Shown here one piece after another: positions 47,325 to 57,125 of a DNA stretch of 64,000 nucleotides. This DNA is from Azotobacter vinelandii CA (GTDB lineage: Bacteria; Pseudomonadota; Gammaproteobacteria; Pseudomonadales; Pseudomonadaceae), in NCBI RefSeq assembly GCF_000380335.1, contig NC_021149.1, positions 1,178,001-1,242,000 on the forward strand, read 5' to 3'. Every line of letters begins with the position of its first letter. Positions within the stretch are counted from its first letter, which is position 1. The position numbers were made by a program, and so were the translations under genes. The notes beneath the pieces were generated by a model, which saw only the letters and a program-made list of their open reading frames with translations, did not search any database and was not told the DNA's origin.

Positions 47325-48407
47325 TCAGCCTCGCTGCCGCCATCCGCGGACGGCGATGACCAGCAGCGTCACGGCGGTCAGCGGCAGGGCGTACCAGGCC
47401 AGGGCGTCGTGCAGCAGGTCTACGGCGGAAGCGCCGCTGGCGAACAGTACCTGGTAGGCGCCGTAGGCCAGGTAGTAGCCGAAGAACAGCAACCCCTCCC
47501 AGCGGCCGATGCGGTAGCCAGTGAGGAAGATCGGCAGGCAGGCCGCCGCCGCCGCGATCATCACCGGGTAGTCGAAGGCCAGGGCGTTGGGCGATACCTC
47601 GATCGGGGCGGGCGAGACCAGCGCGGCCAGGCCGAGGACCGCGAGCAGGTTGAAGATATTGCTGCCGACGATATTGCCCACGGCGATATCGCGCTCGCCC
47701 TTGATGGCGGCCACCAGCGACGTGGCCAGTTCCGGCAGCGAGGTTCCGGCGGCGACCATGGTCAGGCCTATCGCCAGTTCGGACAGGCCGAGCGCTCGGG
47801 CCAGGGTCACCGTGGCATCGATCAGCAGGTCGGAGCCCCAGACCAGCATGGCCAGGCCGAGGGCGACGAGCGCCAGGTGGCCAGGCAGGGCGAGGCGTCC
47901 CTCGGGCTTCCTGCCGAACTCCGTCTCGAATTCGTTGCCGTCGCCGCTGGTTCCGGCATTCAGGCCGCTGCGCACCTGAAAGGCGATGTAGGCGAGAATG
48001 CCGGCGAACAGCAGCGCTCCATCCGGACGGCCGTACTCGCGGTCGATGGCCAGCAGCCAGGCCAGCAGGCTGACGCCGATCATGACGGGTACGTCGAAAC
48101 GGATCAGTTGACGCGAAACCCGCAACGGAATGACCAGTGCGGACAGGCCGAGGATCATCAGCACGTTGAAGATGTTGCTGCCGATGGCGTTGCCGACCGC
48201 GATATCGCCCTGTCCGCCGCTGGCTGATCGCACGCTGACGGCCATTTCCGGGGCGCTGGTGCCAAAGGCCACCACGGTCAGGCCGATGATCAGCGGCGGA
48301 ATGCCGAAGCGGGCGGCCAGGCGTGCGGCGCCGCGGACCAGGGCTTCGGCGCCGGCGATCAGCAGGGCCAGGCCGGCGATCAGGCAGATGAAGGTCAGAG
48401 GATTCAT
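47325..48407 (-). CDS. Calcium/sodium antiporter family (CaCA, YrbG-like)
   Basis: A 360-residue exchanger with two inverted repeats of five helices. Each alpha-repeat is clear: VVAFGTSAPEMAVSV with GNAIGSNIFNVLMILG in the first half, and MVAAGTSLPELATSLVAAIKGERDIAVGNIVGSNIFNLLAVLG in the second. The Glu in each SxPE motif binds the cation. A hydrophilic loop lies between halves (near GDGNEFETEFGRKPEG). I use the ATG at 48407; an ATG at 48431 gives 8 more residues. It ends 9 bp from the convergent AEC gene and starts 28 bp downstream of the small RlpA-like gene, so it is likely cotranscribed with that gene. Confidence 0.92.
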   Translation of the reverse strand: MNPLTFICLIAGLALLIAGAEALVRGAARLAARFGIPPLIIGLTVVAFGTSAPEMAVSVRSASGGQGDIAVGNAIGSNIFNVLMILGLSALVIPLRVSRQLIRFDVPVMIGVSLLAWLLAIDREYGRPDGALLFAGILAYIAFQVRSGLNAGTSGDGNEFETEFGRKPEGRLALPGHLALVALGLAMLVWGSDLLIDATVTLARALGLSELAIGLTMVAAGTSLPELATSLVAAIKGERDIAVGNIVGSNIFNLLAVLGLAALVSPAPIEVSPNALAFDYPVMIAAAAACLPIFLTGYRIGRWEGLLFFGYYLAYGAYQVLFASGASAVDLLHDALAWYALPLTAVTLLVIAVRGWRQRG

Positions 48408-48435
48408 TCGGGGTCCGTCCCAGGCGGTCATTCCC

Positions 48436-48807
48436 TCAGTTGTCGAGCAGTTCCAGACGCACCAGGGCCACGCCGGCATGCAGTATCTCCAACTGCCGGG
48501 CGGCCTTGTAGGACAGGTCGATGATCCGTCCGTGGGTGTGGGGGCCGCGGTCGTTGATGCGCACCACCACGCTGCGGCGGGTACTCAGGCTGGTCACCCG
48601 CACCCGGCTGCCGAGCGGCAGGGTGCGGTGGGCGGCCGTGAGGGTGTTGCGATCCACGGGCTCGCCACTGGCGGTGCGCTTGCCGTGGTGGTGGCTGGCA
48701 TAGTAGGAGGCCATGCCCTCGGCGCTGTAGCGGGCGGCTTCGAGCCGCTCCGAAGGGTAGCCGGCGAGCAGGGCGAGGAGGAGGGCGAGTGGCAATGTTC
48801 GCAGCAT
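48436..48807 (-). CDS. Small RlpA-like double-psi beta-barrel lipoprotein/exported protein
   Basis: A 123-residue protein with a signal sequence (MLRTLPLALLLALLAG) and a compact double-psi beta-barrel as in RlpA septal lytic transglycosylases: GMASYYASHHHGKRTASGEPVDRNTLTAAHRTLPLGSRVRVTSL, then VVVRINDRGPHTHGRIIDLSYKAARQL. The Asp in NDRGP corresponds to the active-site acid. No SPOR domain is present, unlike full-length RlpA, and no cysteine of a lipobox is visible. It probably cleaves or binds denuded glycan strands; enzyme activity is inferred. Confidence 0.88.
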   Translation of the reverse strand: MLRTLPLALLLALLAGYPSERLEAARYSAEGMASYYASHHHGKRTASGEPVDRNTLTAAHRTLPLGSRVRVTSLSTRRSVVVRINDRGPHTHGRIIDLSYKAARQLEILHAGVALVRLELLDN

Positions 48808-48860
48808 GATCGAAGCTCCGGGAAGTGCAGCGCCGGCTTGGGCCCGGCGCTGTCGCTGGC

Positions 48861-50309
48861 TCAGCCTTCGAGCTTCTTCTTCAGCAGTTCGTTGACCTGG
48901 CCGGGGTTGGCCTTGCCCTTGGAGGCCTTCATCGCCTGGCCGACGAAGAAGCCGAACATCTTGGCGCGCTTGGCCTCGTCGGCGGCGCGGTACTGTTCGA
49001 CCTGGGCGGCGTTGGCGGCCAGCATCTCGTCGAGCATGCTCTCGATGGCGCCGGTGTCGGTGACCTGCTTCAGGCCCTTCCGCTCGATGATCGCATCGGC
49101 GCTGGCGCCTTCATCGGCGGCCAGGGCCTCGAAGACCATCTTGGCGATCTTGCCGGAGATGGTGTTGTCCTGGATGCGCCGGATCAGTCCGCCGAGCTGT
49201 TCGGCGGATACCGGCGAGCGCTCGATCTCCAGGCCTTCCTTGTTGAGCAGGCTGGACAACTCGCCCATCACCCAGTTGGCCGCCAGCTTGGCATCGCCGC
49301 AGACCTCGAAAACCGCCTCGAAGTACTCGGCCATCTCGCGGCTGGCCGACAGCACGCTGGCATCGTAGGCGGACAGACCGTACTGGCTCTGGAAACGCTC
49401 GCGTTTCTGGTTGGGCAGCTCGGGCAGGGTTTCGCGCAATCGCTCGACGAAACCGTCCTCCAGCACCACCGGCAGCAGGTCGGGACAGGGGAAGTAGCGG
49501 TAATCGTTGGCTTCCTCCTTGCCGCGCATGGAGCGCGTCTCGTCCTTGTTCGGATCGTACAGGCGGGTTTCCTGGATCACCTTGCCGCCGTCCTCGATCA
49601 GCTCGATCTGCCGTTGGATCTCATGGTTGATCGCCTTCTCGATGAAGCGGAAGGAGTTGACGTTCTTGATCTCGGCGCGGGTGCCGAAGGCTTCCTGGCC
49701 CCTGGGTCGCACCGAGACGTTGCAGTCGCAGCGTAGCGAACCTTCGGCCATGTTGCCGTCGCAGATGCCGAGGTAGCGGACCAGCGCATGGATCGCCTTG
49801 ACGTAGGCGACCGCCTCCTTGGCCGAACGGATGTCCGGCTCGGAGACGATTTCCAGCAGGGGCGTGCCGGCGCGGTTGAGGTCGATGCCGGTCATGCCGT
49901 GGAAGTCCTCGTGCAGGCTCTTGCCGGCGTCTTCCTCCAGATGCGCGCGGGTGATGCCGATGCGCTTGAGCGTGCCGTCCTCCAGGGTGATATCCAGGTG
50001 GCCCTTGCCGACGATGGGCTTGTCCATCTGGCTGGTCTGGTAGCCCTTGGGCAGGTCCGGGTAGAAGTAGTTCTTGCGGGCGAAGACGTTGGTGTGGCCG
50101 ATTTCCGCCTCGATGGCCAGGCCGAAGCGGACCGCCATGCGCACGGTTTCCTCGTTGAGCACCGGCAGGGTGCCGGGCATGCCGAGGTCGATCAGGCTGG
50201 CCTGGGTGTTGGGCTCGGCGCCGAAGGCGGTGGCGCTGCCGGAGAAGATCTTCGAGCGGGTGGCGAGCTGTGCGTGGATTTCCAGCCCGATCACGGTTTC
50301 CCATTGCAT
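48861..50309 (-). CDS. gatB: Asp-tRNA(Asn)/Glu-tRNA(Gln) amidotransferase subunit B
   Basis: Part of GatCAB, which amidates misacylated Asp-tRNA(Asn) or Glu-tRNA(Gln). At 482 residues it has the family length. The N-terminus [22 protein letters not shown] is diagnostic, with [22 protein letters not shown] and the tRNA-kinase-like Cys/His region CDCNVSVRP. The C-terminal YqeY-like tail ends [17 protein letters not shown]. The ATG at 50309 has GAGGA upstream. It lies downstream of gatA with a 106-bp gap that contains a REP-like element. Confidence 0.96.
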   Translation of the reverse strand: MQWETVIGLEIHAQLATRSKIFSGSATAFGAEPNTQASLIDLGMPGTLPVLNEETVRMAVRFGLAIEAEIGHTNVFARKNYFYPDLPKGYQTSQMDKPIVGKGHLDITLEDGTLKRIGITRAHLEEDAGKSLHEDFHGMTGIDLNRAGTPLLEIVSEPDIRSAKEAVAYVKAIHALVRYLGICDGNMAEGSLRCDCNVSVRPRGQEAFGTRAEIKNVNSFRFIEKAINHEIQRQIELIEDGGKVIQETRLYDPNKDETRSMRGKEEANDYRYFPCPDLLPVVLEDGFVERLRETLPELPNQKRERFQSQYGLSAYDASVLSASREMAEYFEAVFEVCGDAKLAANWVMGELSSLLNKEGLEIERSPVSAEQLGGLIRRIQDNTISGKIAKMVFEALAADEGASADAIIERKGLKQVTDTGAIESMLDEMLAANAAQVEQYRAADEAKRAKMFGFFVGQAMKASKGKANPGQVNELLKKKLEG

Positions 50310-50340
50310 CTGTGTGTTCCTCGAATCTGGTGGCATGCGG

Positions 50341-50390
50341 CCCCTCTCCCGGCCCTGCGGGCCACCCTCTCCCCCGGCGGGGAGAGGAGC
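50341..50390. repeat. REP-like palindromes in the gatA-gatB gap
   Basis: Arms CCTCTCCCC (50366-50374) and GGGGAGAGG (50379-50387) with a 4-base loop, beside GGCCC/GGGCC (50351-50355, 50359-50363). Shares CCTCTCCCCCGGC with the element inside tpsA at 14939-15103, so it belongs to the same dispersed repeat family. Confidence 0.7.
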
Positions 50391-50415
50391 ATCGGCCGCA
50401 TTGCGGAGCGATGCC

Positions 50416-51866
50416 TCAATATCCTTCCGGTGCCCGCTGGTGCCAGTCGGTCGCCTGCTGGTACTGGTGGGCGACGTTGAGCAGACGGCTCTCCTGGAAG
50501 TAGGGCGCGAGCAATTGCACGCCCACCGGCAGGCCGTCGACGAAGCCGGCCGGCATGGACAGGCCGGGAATGCCGGCGAGGTTGGCGGTGATGGTGTAGA
50601 TGTCCTCGAGGTAGGCGGCGACCGGGTCGTCGCCCTTCTCGCCGAGCTTCCACGCCGGGTTCGGGGTGGTCGGGCCGAGGATCAGGTCCACCTCCTGGAA
50701 GGCGCCGATGAAGTCGCTGCGGATCAGCCGGCGGATCTTTTGCGCCTTGAGGTAGTAGGCGTCGTAGTAGCCGGCGGAGAGGGCGTAGGTGCCGACCATG
50801 ATGCGCCGCTTCACTTCCGCGCCGAAGCCTTCGCCGCGCGAGCGCTTGTACAGGTCCTCGAGGCTCTGCGGGTTCTCGCAGCGGTAGCCGAAGCGCACGC
50901 CGTCGAAGCGCGACAGGTTGGAGGAGGCCTCGGCCGGGGCGATCACGTAGTAGGCGGGGATCGCATGCTGCATGCTGGGCAGGCCGATTTCCTTCACCGT
51001 GGCGCCGAGCTTCTTCAGTTCCTCGACGCAGGCCATCACCGCATCGGACAGGCGCGGATCGAGGCCGGCGCCGAAGTATTCGCGCGGCAGGCCGATGCGC
51101 AGGCCGGCCAGCGGCCGGTGCAACGCGGCCAGGTAATCGTCCACCGGCTGATCGACGCAGGTGGAGTCCTTCGGGTCGAAGCCGGCCATGGCGGAGAGCA
51201 GCAGGGCGCAGTCCTCGGCGCTGCGCGCCAGCGGGCCGCCCTGGTCGAGGCTGGAGGCGTAGGCGATCATGCCCCAGCGCGAGACGCGGCCGTAGGTGGG
51301 CTTGAGGCCGGTGAGGTTGGTCAATGCCGCCGGCTGGCGGATCGAGCCGCCGGTATCGCTGCCGGTGGCCGCCGGGACCAGCCGCGCCGCCACCGCGGCG
51401 GCCGAGCCGCCGGAGGAGCCGCCGGGGACGCATTCGGTGTTCCAGGGGTTTCTCACCGGGCCGTAGTGGCTGGATTCGCTGGCCGAGCCCATGGCGAACT
51501 CGTCCATGTTCAGCTTGCCGAGGCTCACGCAGCCGGCGGCGGCGAGTCTCTCCACCACGGTGGCGTCGTAGGGGGCGATGAAGTCGTCGAGGATCTTCGA
51601 GGCGCAACTGGTGCGCACGCCCTTGGTGCAGAACAGGTCCTTGTGGGCGATCGGCGCGCCGAGCAGGGCGCCGCTCTCGCCGGCGGCGCGCCGCGCATCG
51701 GCGGCGCGGGCCTGCTCCAGGGCCTGCTCGGCGGTGACGGTGATGAAGCTGTTGAGCCCGGGGTCGAGTTCGGCAATGCGGGCCAGCAGGGCCTCGCTCA
51801 GCTCGACGGAGGAGAATTCCTTGGCGGCCAGGCCGCGGGCGATTTGCGCCAGAGTCAGTCGATGCA

Positions 51867-51867
<1 letters not shown>
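50416..51867 (-). CDS. gatA: Asp-tRNA(Asn)/Glu-tRNA(Gln) amidotransferase subunit A
   Basis: The amidase subunit, 483 residues. Amidase-signature Ser-cisSer-Lys triad: Lys in [13 protein letters not shown], the cis-Ser in [13 protein letters not shown], and the nucleophile in [16 protein letters not shown]. The glycine/serine region matches GatA closely, and [20 protein letters not shown] is family-specific. The start at 51867 overlaps the gatC stop (TGATG); a GTG one codon earlier is also possible. It hydrolyses glutamine to give ammonia to GatB. Confidence 0.96.
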
Positions 51868-53397
<1,530 letters not shown>

Positions 53398-53473
53398 GCC
53401 GCCGGGCCGGGCTCCGGGGTGCGCGCCGGAAGCGATGCCCTCCGGTGTCCCGGGGGGCGTGACAGGCGGTTGG

Positions 53474-54490
53474 GTGTGTAGTCGCGAGGAACCCGCTATC
53501 AAACTGCTCTTCAGCAAAGGGCCTTCGCTCGTGATGCGTCTGTTGGTGCTGGTGGTGCTCGCCGCCACGCTGATGGTGGTGGATGCCCGTTTCGACACGC
53601 TCAAGCCGGTACGCAGCCAACTGGGATTGGTGCTGACCCCTTTCTATTGGCTGGCCGATCTGCCGGTGCGCATCTGGGATGGCGTCAATCAGCAGTTCAG
53701 CAGCCGTAGCGAGCTGCTAGCGGAAAACGAGAAGCTCAAGGCCGAGGCCCTGCTGATGCAACGCCGCCTGCAGAAGCTGGCGGCGCTGACCGAGCAGAAC
53801 GTGCGTCTGCGCGAACTGCTCAACTCCGCGGCGCTGGTGGACGAGAAGGTGCTGGTCGGCGAGCTGATCGGCGTCGATCCTAATCCCTTCACCCATCGCA
53901 TCCTGATCGACAAGGGCGAGCGCGACGGGGTGTTTCTCGGCCAGCCGGTGCTCGATGCCCGCGGTTTGATGGGGCAGGTAGTGGAAGTCATGCCCTACTC
54001 GGCGCGGGTGCTGCTGCTCACCGATACCACCCACAGCATTCCGGTGCAGGTCAACCGCAACGGTCTGCGCGCCATCGCCGTCGGCACCGGCAATCCGGAG
54101 CGTCTCGAACTGCGCCATGTCGCCGATACCGCCGACGTCAAGGAAGGCGACCTGCTGGTCAGCTCCGGCATGGGCCAGCGCTTTCCCGCCGGTTATCCGG
54201 TGGCCGTGGTGAGCGAGGTGATCCACGATTCCGGACAGCCGTTCGCCATCGTTCGCGCCGTGCCCACGGCGGCCCTCAATCGTACCCGTTACATGCTCAT
54301 GGTGTTCAGCGATCCGCGCTCGCCGGAGCAGCGCGCCAGCGAGGCGGCCCAGGCGCAGGAGGCGCACGATCGCCAGCTCGCCGAGCAGGCGAAGAAGCAG
54401 GACGCGAAGCCCTCGGCGGAGGCTGCGCCGGCTCCCGCGCCGGCGCAGCCGGCACGACCGGCCCCGGCAAGTGCGGGTGGGGCACGCTGA
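53474..54490 (+). CDS. mreC: Rod shape-determining protein MreC (start uncertain)
   Basis: A bitopic inner-membrane protein linking MreB to the elongasome. One N-terminal helix (LVMRLLVLVVLAATLMVVDARF), a coiled coil (ELLAENEKLKAEALLMQRRLQKLAALTEQNVRLRELLN), then the two beta-domains (VGELIGVDPNPFTHRILIDKGERDGVFLGQPVLDARGLMGQVVEV and on). It ends with an Ala/Pro-rich tail. Possible starts: ATG 53435, GTG 53474 (used here), and ATC 53498, the last preceded by AGGA at 53487-53490 and aligning with the IKxLFxKGPS start of relatives. GTG/ATG at 53531/53534 would cut conserved sequence. The stop is followed at once by mreD. Confidence 0.92.
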   Translation: MCSREEPAIKLLFSKGPSLVMRLLVLVVLAATLMVVDARFDTLKPVRSQLGLVLTPFYWLADLPVRIWDGVNQQFSSRSELLAENEKLKAEALLMQRRLQKLAALTEQNVRLRELLNSAALVDEKVLVGELIGVDPNPFTHRILIDKGERDGVFLGQPVLDARGLMGQVVEVMPYSARVLLLTDTTHSIPVQVNRNGLRAIAVGTGNPERLELRHVADTADVKEGDLLVSSGMGQRFPAGYPVAVVSEVIHDSGQPFAIVRAVPTAALNRTRYMLMVFSDPRSPEQRASEAAQAQEAHDRQLAEQAKKQDAKPSAEAAPAPAPAQPARPAPASAGGAR

Positions 54491-54970
54491 ATGGGCGAGC
54501 ACAACGGTTGGCTGATCTGGGCCAGCTATCTGGTGGGCCTGTTGCTCAGCGTGGCGCCCATGCCGGATTTCATGGAACTCGGCCGGCCGTTGTGGCTGGC
54601 GATGTTCATCACCTACTGGATTCTGTCCGTGCCGCAGCGGGTCAGCCTGACCCTGACTTGGCTGCTGGGGCTGGCGATGGATGTGCTCTATGGGGTTCTG
54701 CTCGGACAGCATGCCCTGACCCTGACGCTGATCGCCTTCCTGATGCTGACCTTGCAGCAGCGTGTCCGCATGTTTCCGCTCTGGCAACAGAGCCTGGTCC
54801 TGCTGGTAGTCTTCGGCCTGGCCCAACTGGTACAGCTCTGGCTCAATGCGCTGGCCGGCAATCGCCCGCCGACCCTGGTCTTCTTGCTGCCGGCTCTGGT
54901 CAGCGCCCTGCTCTGGCCCTGGGTGTTCACCGCTCTGCGCAGTCTTCGACTGCGCTTCAATGTCAATTGA
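54491..54970 (+). CDS. mreD: Rod shape-determining protein MreD
   Basis: A 159-residue inner-membrane protein of about five helices, completing mreBCD. Segments SVAPMPDFMELGRPLWLAMFITYWILSVPQRV, GLAMDVLYGVLLGQHALTLTLIAFL and QRVRMFPLWQQSLVLL are standard for gammaproteobacterial MreD. The ATG directly follows the mreC stop. Confidence 0.95.
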   Translation: MGEHNGWLIWASYLVGLLLSVAPMPDFMELGRPLWLAMFITYWILSVPQRVSLTLTWLLGLAMDVLYGVLLGQHALTLTLIAFLMLTLQQRVRMFPLWQQSLVLLVVFGLAQLVQLWLNALAGNRPPTLVFLLPALVSALLWPWVFTALRSLRLRFNVN

Positions 54971-55021
54971 CCCCTGGTTCCGGCGTGACGGCGGGTGGAT
55001 CTTCAGACAGAGGGAAATCGC

Positions 55022-55612
55022 ATGGTTGCCACGCTCTACCTGGCCTCCGGCTCGCCCCGTCGACGCGAGCTGCTGACACAGATCGGCGTACCCTTCACCA
55101 CGCTGGCGGTGACTATCGACGAGACTCCCCTGGCGGACGAAACTCCGGCAACCTATGTGGAGCGCTTGGCGCGCGACAAGGCGGCGGCCGGTCTGGCCGG
55201 CCTCGCCGGCGACCGCCAGGCGGTGGTGCTCGGTGCGGACACCACCGTGGCGCTGGACGGACGCATCCTCGGCAAACCGGGGAGTCGTGCCGAGGCGCTG
55301 GCCATGTTGCGGGCGCTCGGCGGGCGCGGGCACGAGGTGCTGACCGCGGTGGCCCTGGCTTCTGCCGGGCGTTGCGAGGCGCGGCTGGTGCGCAGCCGGG
55401 TGACCTTCCGTCCGCTCGCCGCTGCCGAGACCGAGGCCTACTGGGCCACCGGCGAGCCGCTGGACAAGGCCGGCGGCTATGCCATCCAGGGCCTCGCTGC
55501 GGTATTCGTCAGCCATCTCGAGGGCAGCTACTCGGCGGTGGTCGGCCTGCCGCTCTGCGAAACCGCGCAACTGCTGGCCGAATTCGGCATTCCATGCTGG
55601 CAACGACAATGA
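55022..55612 (+). CDS. maf: Maf-family nucleoside triphosphate pyrophosphatase
   Basis: A 196-residue house-cleaning pyrophosphatase (dTTP/UTP type, YhdE subgroup). The N-terminal [19 protein letters not shown] is the Maf signature; [22 protein letters not shown] and [24 protein letters not shown] carry the metal- and nucleotide-binding Asp/Lys residues. A C-terminal [28 protein letters not shown] is conserved. The ATG at 55022 follows AGAGGGAAATCGC. Gap of 51 bp after mreD and 46 bp before rng. Confidence 0.95.
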   Translation: MVATLYLASGSPRRRELLTQIGVPFTTLAVTIDETPLADETPATYVERLARDKAAAGLAGLAGDRQAVVLGADTTVALDGRILGKPGSRAEALAMLRALGGRGHEVLTAVALASAGRCEARLVRSRVTFRPLAAAETEAYWATGEPLDKAGGYAIQGLAAVFVSHLEGSYSAVVGLPLCETAQLLAEFGIPCWQRQ

Positions 55613-55658
55613 CAAGGCGCCTGAGCGGACAAGCCGCGCCCAGCTTCGGGAATATGCG

Positions 55659-57116
55659 ATGAGCGAAGAAATCCTGATCAATATCACGCCGATGGAGTCG
55701 CGCGTGGCGGTGGTGGAGAACGGCGTACTGCAGGAGGTGCACGTCGAGCGCACCCAGCGCCGCGGCATCGTCGGCAACATCTACAAGGGGCGGGTGGTGC
55801 GGGTGCTGCCGGGCATGCAGGCAGCCTTCATCGACATCGGCCTGGAGCGCGCGGCATTCATCCATGCCGCGGAAATCTCCACCCGCGAGGGCAGTGCGGT
55901 GGAGAACATCGCGGCCCTGGTGCACGAGGGACAGAGCCTGGTGGTGCAGGTCACCAAGGACCCGATCGGCAGCAAGGGGGCCCGACTGACCACCCACCTG
56001 TCGATTCCTTCCCGCTATCTGGTCTACATGCCGCGTACCCGCCACGTGGGCATCTCCCTGAAGATCGAGGAGGAGGCCGAGCGCGAGCGTCTCAAGAAGG
56101 TGGTAGCCGACTGCGTGGCCAGCGAAGGGATCGAGCACGAGGGCGGTTTCATCCTGCGTACCGCCGCCGAGGGTGCCGGCGCCGACGAGATTCTCGCGGA
56201 TATCCGCTATCTGCGCCGCTTGTGGGACCAGATCGCCGGGCAGATCCAGACCGCCAGCGCACCGGCGGTGATCTACGAGGACCTCAGCCTGGCCCTGCGC
56301 ACCCTGCGCGACCTAGTCAGCCCGCGCATCGAGAAAATCCGCATCGACTCGCGGGAAACCTTCCAGAAGGTTTTGCAGTTCGTCTCCGAACTGATGCCCG
56401 AGATCACCGACCACCTCGAGCATTATCCCGGCGAGCGCCCGATCTTCGACCTCTATGGCGTCGAGGACGAGATCCAGCGGGCCCTGGAGCGCAAGGTGAT
56501 GCTCAAGTCCGGTGGCTACCTGATCATCGATCCGGCCGAGGCGATGACCACCATCGACGTCAATACCGGCGCCTTCGTCGGCCATCGCACCCTGGAAGAA
56601 ACCATCTTCAAGACCAATCTCGAGGCGGCCATCGCGATCGCCCGCCAGCTGCGCCTGCGCAATCTGGGCGGGATCATCATCATCGACTTCATCGACATGG
56701 AGGACGAGGAGCATCAGCGCCAGGTGCTGCGTACCCTGGAGAAGCAGCTGGAGCGCGACCACGCCAAGACCAACATCATCGGCATCACCGTGCTGGGGCT
56801 GGTGCAGATGACCCGCAAGCGCACCCGGGAGAGCCTCGAACAGGTGCTCTGCGAGCCCTGCAGCTGCTGCCAGGGGCGTGGCAAGCTGAAGACGGCGGAG
56901 ACCATCTGTTACGAGATCTTCCGCGAGATTCTCCGGGAGGCCCGCGCCTACCAGGCCGAGGGCTATCTGGTGCTGGCCAATCAGAAGGTGGTCGATCGAC
57001 TGCTCGACGAGGAGTCGGGCAACGTCGCCGATCTCGAGGCCTTCATCGGCCGTCCGATCAAGTTCCAGGTCGAGGGCACTTACTCCCAGGAGCAATACGA
57101 TGTCGTCCTGCTGTAA
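55659..57116 (+). CDS. rng: Ribonuclease G
   Basis: A 485-residue RNase E/G-family endonuclease that matures the 5' end of 16S rRNA and trims other RNAs. Opening MSEEILINITPMESRVAVVENGVLQEVHVER; S1 domain with GNIYKGRVVRVLPGMQAAFIDIG; DNase I-like catalytic region with two acidic residues in DVNTGAF and FIDMED; and the Zn-link Cys motif CEPCSCCQGRG. Lacks the long C-terminal scaffold of RNase E, as expected for RNase G. The ATG at 55659 is chosen over an in-frame extension to 55479 that overlaps maf. Confidence 0.96.
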   Translation: MSEEILINITPMESRVAVVENGVLQEVHVERTQRRGIVGNIYKGRVVRVLPGMQAAFIDIGLERAAFIHAAEISTREGSAVENIAALVHEGQSLVVQVTKDPIGSKGARLTTHLSIPSRYLVYMPRTRHVGISLKIEEEAERERLKKVVADCVASEGIEHEGGFILRTAAEGAGADEILADIRYLRRLWDQIAGQIQTASAPAVIYEDLSLALRTLRDLVSPRIEKIRIDSRETFQKVLQFVSELMPEITDHLEHYPGERPIFDLYGVEDEIQRALERKVMLKSGGYLIIDPAEAMTTIDVNTGAFVGHRTLEETIFKTNLEAAIAIARQLRLRNLGGIIIIDFIDMEDEEHQRQVLRTLEKQLERDHAKTNIIGITVLGLVQMTRKRTRESLEQVLCEPCSCCQGRGKLKTAETICYEIFREILREARAYQAEGYLVLANQKVVDRLLDEESGNVADLEAFIGRPIKFQVEGTYSQEQYDVVLL

Positions 57117-57125
57117 GCGCTGATC

